In this document: positions 31,186 to 39,221 of the stretch, in pieces
How the letters are laid out: every line of letters starts with the position of its first letter
Position numbering within the stretch: position 1 is the stretch's first letter
Notes under the pieces: generated by a model
What the model was told of the DNA's origin: nothing
The model's input: only the letters and a program-made list of their open reading frames with translations
Databases searched by the model: none
Translations under genes and position numbers: made by a program
Assembly (NCBI GenBank): GCA_052390415.1
Contig: JBQTGY010000061.1
Span: 1 to 42,908, forward strand
Reading direction: 5' to 3'
Length of the DNA stretch: 42,908 nucleotides
From: JANNWF01 sp052390415
GTDB lineage: Bacteria > Pseudomonadota > Gammaproteobacteria > Xanthomonadales > Xanthomonadaceae

Positions 31186-33426
31186 CTAGCGAGAATTTGC
31201 GCTGCCCAGGTCTTTCCGTTTCAGACGGCCGACCAGTTCCCGCAGCGGCTCGGCACAGCGCGGCCAAGCCCAGGGTGCCAGGCGCTCGTGATCGGCGACT
31301 TCGAGTCGCTGGCGCTGGGTTTGATCACACAGCAAATCGATGATTGCAGGCGCGAAGTCAGCTAGCGATTCGACCACCACCAGCCCGTTGAAGCCTGCGC
31401 CATTGTGGCCACGCGCGGCCGCAGACGTGGTCACGCAGACGCGACCGTGGGCGATCGACTCCAGCACTTTCAGGCTCGATCCGCGCAGGTCCAACTGCGG
31501 ATTGATCGACAGCGCTGCGGCAGCCAGCAGAGGAGCAACTGATGGCACTGTCTCCAGCACGCTGATCGAGGGGTCGGCGAAGCCGGGTTCGGATTCCGCG
31601 CGCGCGCTGGCACCGACACCACCAACGATGGTCAAGCAGACCTCCGGTACCGCCGCGCGGATCACAGGGTAGACGTCGCGAACAAAGGCGCGAATGCCTT
31701 CCCAATTGATGGCCGCGCGAAAAGGACCAACGAACAGCAGACGGTGGCCAGTTGATGGCAGATAAGTGGCGAAATCTTGGACATCGCAGCCGTTGGCGAC
31801 CAAGGTGGAAGTGCGTGGTGTGAGCAAGCTTTGATCCTCTGCTGAGCTGACCACGATCGCGTCATAGCGATCCATCAGCGCTTGCTCGCGACGGTCGGCC
31901 TCGGATTGCGCCGGATCGTCTGGCTGCAGCAGCACGTCCGGCAGATTGAGCAGGAAACGTGGCCGCGGGTGCACGTCCAACTCGACCAGACCAGCTAGCT
32001 CCATGTGCTCGATCACGACGACGTCAGGCCGGTGCAAGCCGATTAGACGCAGCAATTCGAGACGCATTTGCGTGTGCGCGTGCGCATGCATGCGCGCCAG
32101 CCGATCGCCTTGCTGGGACGCGGCAAGCGGCGGCCGCCCATCCACCAGATGCACCGCGGCGAACGGCGCGTAATCGGGGCTGTCGGGTTCGCCGTAGAGG
32201 GCCGCTTCGTCGTTCAGCAGGACGATGTGGTGGTCGCGAGCGAGCTCCGCCGCCAAGCGCTGCGTGCGCAAAGCGCCACCGTGGCGCGGCGGCAGCACCA
32301 CGAACGGCGTTACCCAGATCACCGGAGCGCGCGGAATCCGTCGGTAAGAGGCCAACGGCCGCTGCTGGAAACTCAAGGCGTGGAACGGCTGGCTTGCGGC
32401 CAGCATTCGCGCCCGCCATAACGAGACGCAAGCTCGCCAGCTGCCCAGTTCTCCGATCGAGCGCGTCGGCAGCAGCGACAGCAGGCTGCCGGTCAACAGC
32501 TGCGCTGTCGGCGCCAGGCAATGACGCAAGGCCAGCTGCACACTGTTGCGTTCGAAGATGCGTTCGACTTCGGAATCCGTGTTGTACCGGCGCACGGTCA
32601 CCCGATGCAGATGCAGCGCCTTGGACGCTGGGCAATACAGGCTTTCGTAACCTTCCTGCCAAGCGCGCAGGCCCAGATCGACGTCTTCCCAGTAAAACGG
32701 ATCGTAAGGCAGGCAGCCCGGCATCAGCCGGCGCAAGGTCTCTGTGTGGAATAACGCCGCGCCGGCGCCCGCCCACACGCAGCCGCGCACGACATCGTGC
32801 ACGGACTCAGCGTGCCACGGACGCGGCAGCCCTTCGCTGACCGGCATGAAGGTCCAGCCGGTTTCCTCGCGCCGACGACCGTCATCGGGAAACAGCAACT
32901 GGGTGGCGATGCCGAATACCGCGGGTCCGCGCCAAGCCAGCACCTGTCGCAGCGCGTCTGGTTCGAGTTGCATGTCGTTGTTCAACAAGTACACCGCGCC
33001 GTAACGCACCAGCGCCAGCCCTTGCAGCACGGCACCGGTGAAACCTAGCGGCTCATCGAAGAACCGCCACCGCACGTGCGGCCACGCGGCAATGATCTCC
33101 GCATATTCGTCGCGCGGCGAACCGTTGACGACGACGATGATTTCGCACGGCTCTTCGATGCCGTTCAAAGCCGCACCCAAGCCAGCGAGACATTGGCGCA
33201 GCAGTTCGCCACCGCCGCGTTCCGGGATGATGACGCTGAGGCCAGGTGCCCACGCCAACGGTGACGGCGCCTTGGCAGGCGCACGCTGCACGTGACGGAT
33301 CCACCACTCGCCCACGGCCATGCAGACTGCCAGTGCCTTGAGGCGCAGGGGGCGGCGCAATACCCGCCTGGCTCGATCCACCAGTTTGCTCAGGGCGGTC
33401 AAGCGCAAACCTGCATGCTCAGGCAA
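31186..33426 (-). CDS. Double glycosyltransferase (GT2 plus GT-B/GT4-like)
   Basis: The protein has 746 aa. Residues about 60-340 form a GT2 domain: LSVIIPERGGGELLRQCLAGL at the start, VYLLNNDMQLEPDAL as the metal-binding region (NND), YDPFYWEDVDLGLRAWQEGY as the ED acceptor motif. Residues about 365-740 form a GT-B domain starting PVIWVTPFVVLPPRHGGALRTQRLAAEL and ending with LSINPQLDLRGSSLKVLESIAHGRVCVTT, the nucleotide-sugar C-terminal motif. Two activities in one chain suggest stepwise addition to a surface glycan. The 5' end overlaps the aminotransferase gene by 8 bases; the apparent initiator is TTG, so the exact start is open. Confidence 0.87.
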   Translation of the reverse strand: MPEHAGLRLTALSKLVDRARRVLRRPLRLKALAVCMAVGEWWIRHVQRAPAKAPSPLAWAPGLSVIIPERGGGELLRQCLAGLGAALNGIEEPCEIIVVVNGSPRDEYAEIIAAWPHVRWRFFDEPLGFTGAVLQGLALVRYGAVYLLNNDMQLEPDALRQVLAWRGPAVFGIATQLLFPDDGRRREETGWTFMPVSEGLPRPWHAESVHDVVRGCVWAGAGAALFHTETLRRLMPGCLPYDPFYWEDVDLGLRAWQEGYESLYCPASKALHLHRVTVRRYNTDSEVERIFERNSVQLALRHCLAPTAQLLTGSLLSLLPTRSIGELGSWRACVSLWRARMLAASQPFHALSFQQRPLASYRRIPRAPVIWVTPFVVLPPRHGGALRTQRLAAELARDHHIVLLNDEAALYGEPDSPDYAPFAAVHLVDGRPPLAASQQGDRLARMHAHAHTQMRLELLRLIGLHRPDVVVIEHMELAGLVELDVHPRPRFLLNLPDVLLQPDDPAQSEADRREQALMDRYDAIVVSSAEDQSLLTPRTSTLVANGCDVQDFATYLPSTGHRLLFVGPFRAAINWEGIRAFVRDVYPVIRAAVPEVCLTIVGGVGASARAESEPGFADPSISVLETVPSVAPLLAAAALSINPQLDLRGSSLKVLESIAHGRVCVTTSAAARGHNGAGFNGLVVVESLADFAPAIIDLLCDQTQRQRLEVADHERLAPWAWPRCAEPLRELVGRLKRKDLGSANSR

Positions 33427-34570
33427 GGACTTGCTGAATCACGTCGCAGACCCTGTCCAGCTGGCTTGCGGATAGGGCGAGGCCGGAAGGCAGGTACAGA
33501 CCGGTGGCTGCCAGATGTGCCGACACTGGACACAGGGCATGCGGACCCAATCGATCAACGACGACGCGTTGCGCTGAGCACGACTGGAAGAATGGACGGG
33601 TTTCGATACCGCGCGTGGCCAGCGCCTTGGCGAACGCGTCGCGCGTCAAGTGAATGGGTGGTTCGATCCGAACCGCATACATCCAGTGGACGTTGTCGGC
33701 CCAGTCGCGCGATGTCGGCAAACACAGACCAGCGATGCCGCCCAAGCGCTCGGCGTAGGCGCTCGCCATCCAGCGGCGATGGGCGAGAAACTCATCGATA
33801 TGTTCAAGCTGGCCGAGACCAAGCGCCGCCGGCAGGCTGCCCATGCGATAGCTGAAGCCAAGCTCGTCATGGACAAAGCGTGCACCGGGTCGATGCGCCA
33901 GATTGCGCAAGCTGCGCGCCTGTGTCGCCAGATCATCGTCGTTGGTCGTCAGCATGCCGCCTTCGCCGGTGCTGATGATCTTGTTTGCGTAGAAACTGAA
34001 GGCAGCGAGATCGCCCAATGACCCGCAGGCGCGCCCTCGATAACGCGCTCCGTGCGCCTCTGCGGCGTCCTCGATGACCCACAGGTCGTGGGCATCGGCA
34101 ATTCGAAGAATGGCGTCCATGTCGGCACTGTGACCATAGATGTGCACCGGCAGGATGGCGCGTGTCCGGGCGGTCACGGCCGCTTCGGTAAGCGCTGGAT
34201 CCAGGGTGCCCGTCTGCGGGTCGACGTCGACGAAAACGGGTGTCGCGCCGGTGTAGAGCACCGCGCACACCGTCGCGATCATGGTGAAATCGGGGACGAT
34301 CACTTCGTCGCCGGGCCGCAACTCAAGCAGTGCCAATGCAAGGTGCAGCGCCGTCGTACCGCTGGATGTGCTGATCGCATGGCGCACGCCGATGCGATCA
34401 GCAAAAGCCTGCTCGAATCGCCCGACCATGGGTCCGGCGGAAGACACCCAGCCGCTGTCGAGCACTTCGTTGACGTAACGCTTGGCACTATCCGTGACCG
34501 TCGCGTCGAAGACCGGAATATGCGTCGATGGCTGTTCCGCGTCGCGATACCGCATGGCGTGGACTGGCAT
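33419..34570 (-). CDS. DegT/DnrJ/EryC1-family sugar aminotransferase
   Basis: The protein (383 aa) is a PLP-dependent enzyme that aminates a nucleotide-linked keto-sugar. Motifs: STSSGTTALHLALALLEL, GDEVIVPDFTMIATVCAVLYTGATPVFVDVD, VIEDAAEAHGARYRGR (Asp binding the pyridine nitrogen) and SFYANKIISTGEGGML (PLP lysine K197). DegT enzymes of the perosamine synthase type have this pattern. It overlaps the double glycosyltransferase gene, consistent with making and transferring an aminosugar for a surface glycan (inference). The precise sugar cannot be read from the sequence. ATG at 34570 is the likely start; a second ATG lies five codons in. Confidence 0.9.
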   Translation of the reverse strand: MPVHAMRYRDAEQPSTHIPVFDATVTDSAKRYVNEVLDSGWVSSAGPMVGRFEQAFADRIGVRHAISTSSGTTALHLALALLELRPGDEVIVPDFTMIATVCAVLYTGATPVFVDVDPQTGTLDPALTEAAVTARTRAILPVHIYGHSADMDAILRIADAHDLWVIEDAAEAHGARYRGRACGSLGDLAAFSFYANKIISTGEGGMLTTNDDDLATQARSLRNLAHRPGARFVHDELGFSYRMGSLPAALGLGQLEHIDEFLAHRRWMASAYAERLGGIAGLCLPTSRDWADNVHWMYAVRIEPPIHLTRDAFAKALATRGIETRPFFQSCSAQRVVVDRLGPHALCPVSAHLAATGLYLPSGLALSASQLDRVCDVIQQVLA

Positions 34571-34605
34571 AGGTCAAGCCGACAGGTGTGGGAGCATCAG
34601 AGCGC

Positions 34606-35742
34606 CTATGCGGGCGCAAGTTCCCGCGCCTTGCCGTCCCCGCGCACCAGCAGGTTCGGAAACTGCCGCGGCTGCGAACGCAGGTACTGCGCGGGCGCTG
34701 CGACGCTGGCGCCGAGGTGGGCGGCGGCGTGCCACGGCCAATGCGGGTCGTACAAGATGCCGCGTGCGAGTGCGATCAGATCGGCATCGCCATTGGCAAT
34801 GATGGCTTCCGCATGCTCGAAAGCGGTGATCATGCCGACCGCCACCACCGGGATGCCAATGGCTTTTTTCACCACGCGAGCTAGCGGCACCTGATAACCC
34901 GGACCGACCGCAATGGCCTGCGCCGGATCCAGGCCACCGCTGGAGACGTGGATGGTGCTGCAACCACGCGCTTCCAATGCCTGTGAGAACGCCACGGTCT
35001 GTTCGATGTCCCAACCGCCGGGCATCCAGTCGGTGCCGGACAGACGCACGCTGACGGGGCGCTCGGCAGGGAACGCGGCGCGCACCGCGTCGAACACTTC
35101 CAGCGGAAAACGCATGCGGTTCTCGAGCGAACCGCCGTAGTCGTCGTCGCGTTGGTTGGACAGCGGCGATAGAAACGCATGCAACAGATAGCCATGGGCA
35201 GCGTGGATCTGCACCGCATCGATGCCCAACCGCGCGGCGCGTCGAGCCGCATCTGCGAAAGCGTCGCGCACTTTATCCAGGCCTTCGCGAGTCAACGCGA
35301 CGGGCGCCAGATCGCTGGCGTTGAATGGCAGCGCAGAAGGTGCGACGGTTTGCCAACCGTTGGTTTGGTCCGCCGCGATCTGCCCACCGCCGTGCCAAGG
35401 CAGTTCGGTAGATGCTTTGCGACCCGCATGCGCCAGCTGAATCGCGATGGGCATTGGCGACCAGCGGCGAATGCTTGTGAGCACGGTGCCCATCGCCGCT
35501 TCGGTGGCGTCATCCCACAGGCCGACGTCGCCGTAAGATATCCGGCCCTCGGGCAGCACAGCGGTGGCTTCGATGGTCAACAACGCCGCGCCTGAGAGCG
35601 CCAGTTGGCCGAGATGAATCAGGTGCCAGTCGGTCATCTGCCCATCCACCGCCGAGTACTGACACATCGGCGCAATGACGATGCGGTTGGCGAGTTGCAG
35701 GGCGCCGACGGTCAGCGGCTCGAAGAGTCTGGGCGAAGTCAT
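34606..35742 (-). CDS. Old yellow enzyme family NADH:flavin oxidoreductase
   Basis: The protein (378 aa) is an FMN TIM barrel of the YqjM class. Motifs: MTSPRLFEPLTVGALQLANRIVIAPMCQYSA at the start, with Cys in APMCQYSA typical of YqjM-like enzymes; AIQLAHAGRKAS; IHAAHGYLLHAFLSPLSNQRDDDYGGSLENR, the active-site His pair and loop; and FMN-phosphate residues in LIALARGILYDPHWPW. These enzymes reduce activated C=C bonds with NAD(P)H. ATG 35742 fits family length; an upstream TTG extension is unlikely. No neighbour defines a pathway. Confidence 0.92.
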   Translation of the reverse strand: MTSPRLFEPLTVGALQLANRIVIAPMCQYSAVDGQMTDWHLIHLGQLALSGAALLTIEATAVLPEGRISYGDVGLWDDATEAAMGTVLTSIRRWSPMPIAIQLAHAGRKASTELPWHGGGQIAADQTNGWQTVAPSALPFNASDLAPVALTREGLDKVRDAFADAARRAARLGIDAVQIHAAHGYLLHAFLSPLSNQRDDDYGGSLENRMRFPLEVFDAVRAAFPAERPVSVRLSGTDWMPGGWDIEQTVAFSQALEARGCSTIHVSSGGLDPAQAIAVGPGYQVPLARVVKKAIGIPVVAVGMITAFEHAEAIIANGDADLIALARGILYDPHWPWHAAAHLGASVAAPAQYLRSQPRQFPNLLVRGDGKARELAPA

Positions 35743-36051
35743 GCGTTGCAGGCGTCCATGGTCAGCGGATGGTGTGCTCCGCAAATGTTTGCCGATCTCA
35801 GCACTCGCCGAACACGACGAGCAAGCGCAGCCGCGCGGGAGCGCGTCCCTGCAACCTCGTGCATCGCGTTACCTCCAATTTGAGCCTGCTGTCGGAGGGT
35901 GTCGCTCCTGCGACGCCGCTCTTCCCGCGCAGTGCGTGCGAATGACTTCGAGCATTCTGCCTACCAATCGCAAAGCACAGCCGTGGAAGAATTGCGCAAT
36001 CAATCTACACGTGTCCGCAACGCTTACGCCAAACGGACGGCAGTCTTTGCG
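35743..36051. other. Gene-free region
   Basis: About 310 bases between the old yellow enzyme and globin genes, both on the minus strand. Only shadow frames occur. It must contain the promoter of the old yellow enzyme gene, but no clear boxes stand out. The 36052 end is the stop of the globin gene. Confidence 0.45.
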
Positions 36052-36507
36052 TTACTGATCCACGATCTCGCCGCGCATGCCTTCGAGCACCGAGCCCAGC
36101 GTGCGCTGATGATCCTGGCTCACGCCAATCTTGGTCATGGCGCGCACCGAGGCTTGCATGAATGAGTCGAACTCGGCTTGGCTGATGGCCATGCCGGAGT
36201 GCGCTTCATTCATCGGCAGCCCGGTGTATTCGCAACCGCCGCCGGTCGCCGCGCACATCTGTTCGATCAGACGCTCGCGAAGATATCCCAGCTCGGCGGG
36301 TGGCAAGTCGAAACGTGGCGAAATGAGCGCGTCGCTCTTGTATTCGACTACCAACGCATCCACCAATGCCGCCACTGCCGGCGCGCCGCCCAGTTGTTCG
36401 TACAGGCTGGCTTGCGGTGTTGGCTCGCTGCTCCTGGGCGGTGAAGAGACGCAGGCACAGAGCAACAGGGTCAGTGACAGAACCAGCAACTTGGCGGGCA
36501 TGGACAT
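36052..36507 (-). CDS. Group 1 truncated hemoglobin, predicted lipoprotein
   Basis: The protein (151 aa) begins MSMPAKLLVLSLTLLLCACVSS: a lipoprotein leader with lipobox LCAC, anchoring at Cys19. The globin part starts SLYEQLGGAPAVAALVDALVVEYKSD, then LGYLRERLIEQMCAATGGGCEYTG and MNEAHSGMAISQAEF, where the His of EAHSGM is the expected proximal haem ligand. The rest is helical (FDSFMQASVRAMTKIGVSQDHQ). Truncated globins bind O2, NO or other small ligands. Secreted or anchored ones are less common than cytosolic ones. Start supported by AAGGAG five bases upstream. No heme or NO genes adjoin it. Confidence 0.88.
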   Translation of the reverse strand: MSMPAKLLVLSLTLLLCACVSSPPRSSEPTPQASLYEQLGGAPAVAALVDALVVEYKSDALISPRFDLPPAELGYLRERLIEQMCAATGGGCEYTGLPMNEAHSGMAISQAEFDSFMQASVRAMTKIGVSQDHQRTLGSVLEGMRGEIVDQ

Positions 36508-36590
36508 GGGGACTCCTTGGACGTTTCAGACAAGTGGGCGACGCTGTTTCACAGAGTGACGAAACTGTGAATACGCGGCAAGCGAGAACG

Positions 36591-36612
36591 CAGATGCAGA
36601 TGCAGATGCAGA
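36591..36612. repeat. CAGATG tandem hexamer repeat
   Basis: CAGATG occurs three times in a row and is followed by CAGA, 22 bases in total. The flanking sequence resembles the degenerate CGCAGAG-type intergenic repeat seen at 42601-42627. It is short, so replication slippage is the simplest origin. Confidence 0.7.
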
Positions 36613-36821
36613 GGCCTATCCCACCCTCGTTCCGCTACGCCAAGTGACGCCAGGGGATCGCAAATGCACCGATTTGCCAATTCTCCTGCACCGTCATCGC
36701 GGCGGACGTCCACCGCTGTCCGGGGATAAATTCGAGTCTTGCCTTGATGAGCGCGCGAGGCTTGGCGATTGGTGTGGGAGGCCGCTCGAACGCCTCAACC
36801 TGCGGCGTCTCCCATAGGCGC

Positions 36822-36853
36822 TTTCCCTCTCCCCGCTTGCGGGGAGAGGGAAA
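36822..36853. repeat. Palindromic CCCTCTCCCCGC hairpin element
   Basis: A perfect 15-base inverted repeat, TTTCCCTCTCCCCGC then TT then GCGGGGAGAGGGAAA, lies 42 bases beyond the SDR stop codon. It is the longer relative of the palindrome at 3713-3736. As the AAA/TTT ends pair, it could also act as a bidirectional transcript-end hairpin for the SDR gene. Confidence 0.72.
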
Positions 36854-36894
36854 CGCGGGTTTCGGCAACGCTCAGCAAGTCAGTTCCAGTCCCG

Positions 36895-37659
36895 TCAGAC
36901 CGCGGTCATCCCGCCGTCAATCGTCAATGCATGTCCCGTAATGAAAGGCGATGCATCCGAACACAGGAACAACACCGCGTTGGCGACCTCGGCGACTTCG
37001 CCGATGCGGCCGATGGGATGCATTGCGGTGATCGCTTCCTCAGTGGCCAATTGGCGCTCTACCGCACGCTCGAACATCGGAGTGCGGATCACACCCGGAC
37101 AGATCGCGTTGATGCGCACGCCGATGCGACCGTACTCGGCGGCCGCGCTGCGTGTGAGGCCGATTACCGCGTGCTTGCTGGCGGCGTAAATCGCATGTTT
37201 CGGCGCCCCCACCAGTCCCGCCACCGACGCGGTGTTGACGATGCAACCACGGCGTTGCCGAGCCATCTGCGCCAGTTCGTACTTCATGCACAACCAGACG
37301 CCTTTGACGTTGATGGCGAGCATGCGATCAAACAATGCCTCGTCGCCATCGGCCAGGCGACGACTCTCCTCTTCGATGCCGGCGTTGTTGAAGGCGTGAT
37401 CGAGACGACCGTGGCGCGCCACCACATCGGCGATCAGCGCCTCGACTTCGCTGGCCGAGGTGACATCGACGCGGACGAACTCGGCCAAACCGCCAGTCGC
37501 CACGATTCCCTCAACAATCGCGGCGCCCGCCGCGTCCGCAATGTCTGCGATTACCACCCGCGCTCCGGCGCTTGCGAATGCGATCGCGGTAGCGGCTCCG
37601 ATACCACTGGCACCACCGGTGACCAGCACGATCTGTCCTGAGAAATCAGCGTTGTTCAT
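36895..37659 (-). CDS. Short-chain dehydrogenase/reductase
   Basis: The protein (254 aa) is a classical SDR. The cofactor motif is TGGASGIG (residues 14-21), followed by the Asp of VVIADIADAAG, which suggests NAD(H) preference. NNAG, then NTASVAG with catalytic Ser, and YAASK with Tyr and Lys complete the active site; PGVIRTPM and the C-terminal DGGMTAV are typical. Substrate is not evident. A GGAAAG site precedes the ATG at 37659. It lies 85 bases downstream of the M28 peptidase gene on the same strand, with a hairpin between. Confidence 0.93.
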   Translation of the reverse strand: MNNADFSGQIVLVTGGASGIGAATAIAFASAGARVVIADIADAAGAAIVEGIVATGGLAEFVRVDVTSASEVEALIADVVARHGRLDHAFNNAGIEEESRRLADGDEALFDRMLAINVKGVWLCMKYELAQMARQRRGCIVNTASVAGLVGAPKHAIYAASKHAVIGLTRSAAAEYGRIGVRINAICPGVIRTPMFERAVERQLATEEAITAMHPIGRIGEVAEVANAVLFLCSDASPFITGHALTIDGGMTAV

Positions 37660-37724
37660 GCGTTTCTTTCCAAGTCGGGAATGGCGAATTGGCCGGATTC
37701 AGCAGCCGGAAATCTGGGCTTGCA

Positions 37725-37743
37725 TGCTGCAATTCATGCAGCA
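37725..37743 (-). terminator. Hairpin directly after the M28 peptidase stop
   Basis: TGCTGCA and TGCAGCA flank ATTCA, forming a perfect 7-base stem that begins one base after the peptidase stop codon at 37745. There is no T-run. It may reduce read-through from the peptidase gene into the SDR gene. Confidence 0.4.
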
Positions 37744-37744
37744 A

Positions 37745-39109
37745 TCATTCGAAGCCGTTGGTGAACACCACGCTGTCGATCCCCGCCCACGTGGCGATGG
37801 CCGCCACATTGGTGCGCAGAATTTTTTCCGCCATCGGCTGTGCGTTGGTCATGTTCTGCGGCAGGTCGGTACTACGGTGGTAGTGCGCATACGACGACCA
37901 ATCGTTCTCGATGGTGAGCAAGGCCGGCACTCCACGATCGATCCAGGGCATGTGATCGGAACAGCATGGGCTGGTATCGATGATGGTGCGACTGCCGGGT
38001 GCGTAATCCGTCGCGAGTTGGGCAAACGTGTTGAGCACGCTGAGCTGGGTGGGCGTATTGCCGCTTTCCAGCAGGATGTCGAAGTCGGTGTCGCCCGAAT
38101 AACCGATCATGTCCATCATCACTGCAAGTTTTACGCGTACCAGATCACCGGAATCGGCCAGGTCCTGGGCGTGATCCAGCGAACCCAGCAAGCCTTGTTC
38201 CTCGCCGGCATAACAAGCGAACACCAGGCTGCGTTCGGTCGCCACGTTGGCGAAAATGCTGGCCATTTCCAACACGCCCGCACAACCGGAGGCATTGTCT
38301 TCGGCACCCGGTGTATTGAGCACGCCGCTGGAACTGTTGTTGGTATTGCGGGAGTCGTAGTGGCCGCCAATCACGATCCATTCCTCGGGGATCCGCGTGC
38401 CAGGTCGAAAAGCGATCACGTTTTCGGCGATCACCGACCCGCTGCTGAAGGTAGGCGTGGTGGTGGCCATCCCCAGGCCTTCAAAGGTGGCGGCCAGCCA
38501 GTCGCGTGCCTGATTCATCTCGCTGCCACTGGTCGCCGCGCCGTAACTGGAGCGATCAAAGCCTGCCAGGGTTTCGACGCGCGAAAACCAGCGCGCGGTG
38601 TCCACCAGCGCGACCACGGCGTCGATGGCGGGATCTGCTGCGCGCGCGAGTCCGGGCGCTGGCCTGAATTCGCGGGCCAGCACGCTGTTGGCGAGTACCT
38701 GCTTCGCTTCGTGGTGGCCCAAGTGCGGGATCGCGGACGCGCGGACCAAGGCGTGGCGTCCCATCACTGCCAACGCATCTGGCCGCTCGTCGGCATCCAT
38801 GTCGCAACCAATGGGCACCGTGACCAGATCGTTGATCGCCAGCGGCCCGTGACGATCAACGATGCTGGCGGATTGTGCAATCCGCGATTGCACTTCTGCG
38901 GGCGCGGCCACCAGCAAGGCGTCACCGGTCTCCAGCCAAAAGCCGGCATTCACTTCTGCCTTCAGCGACTCCAGCTTGGCCGCGCTGAAGTAGCGGGTGT
39001 CATAACTGACTGCCGGCCAGGCAGCGGACTGTGCGTTGGCCGCCAACGCGGCTGGGGCCAACGGCATGGTTGTCAGAACCAGCAAGGGAAGAGCGAGGAG
39101 CAAACGCAT
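37745..39109 (-). CDS. Secreted M28-family zinc peptidase with NGFE tail
   Basis: The protein has 454 aa. It has a signal peptide (MRLLLALPLLVLTTMPLAPAALA), an N-terminal region of about 180 residues, and an M28 catalytic domain: VIGGHYDSRN (His, Asp), PGAEDNASGCAGV (bridging Asp), CYAGEEQGLLGS (Glu pair), MMDMIGYSG (Asp) and YAHYHRSTD (His). All ligands are present. The chain ends with SVVFTNGFE. Short tails ending in NGFE or DGFE recur on exported proteins in Lysobacterales, in my recollection, and may be a sorting signal (inference). The gene is divergent from the MgtC/DUF4010 gene. Confidence 0.92.
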   Translation of the reverse strand: MRLLLALPLLVLTTMPLAPAALAANAQSAAWPAVSYDTRYFSAAKLESLKAEVNAGFWLETGDALLVAAPAEVQSRIAQSASIVDRHGPLAINDLVTVPIGCDMDADERPDALAVMGRHALVRASAIPHLGHHEAKQVLANSVLAREFRPAPGLARAADPAIDAVVALVDTARWFSRVETLAGFDRSSYGAATSGSEMNQARDWLAATFEGLGMATTTPTFSSGSVIAENVIAFRPGTRIPEEWIVIGGHYDSRNTNNSSSGVLNTPGAEDNASGCAGVLEMASIFANVATERSLVFACYAGEEQGLLGSLDHAQDLADSGDLVRVKLAVMMDMIGYSGDTDFDILLESGNTPTQLSVLNTFAQLATDYAPGSRTIIDTSPCCSDHMPWIDRGVPALLTIENDWSSYAHYHRSTDLPQNMTNAQPMAEKILRTNVAAIATWAGIDSVVFTNGFE

Positions 39110-39221
39110 CGGGAGCCTGAGTGCTGAATCACAAACCCGGATTGTAGGGGCACATGCACACTCTCGTTCTGAAGCACGTGCTCACAGTGGTAGCGTGGCC
39201 GCGCAGGTGAGGAGAAATGAA

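Larger units (their letters stand above)
36508..36894. other. Gene-free repeat-bearing region
   Basis: About 390 bases. It contains a hexamer repeat (36591-36612) and a palindrome (36822-36853), each listed separately, plus the globin promoter on the minus strand. A 77-codon minus-strand frame (36635-36868) consists mostly of translated palindrome sequence and is not called as a gene. Confidence 0.6.

Noticed and set aside
36635..36868. A 77-codon minus-strand frame between the globin and SDR genes
   Set aside because: Its beginning is translated palindrome sequence and it shows no domain.
37460..39127. A long plus-strand open frame (555 codons) opposite the M28 peptidase
   Set aside because: It is antisense to a complete zinc peptidase with all ligands, has no recognisable domains, and arises from the high GC content.
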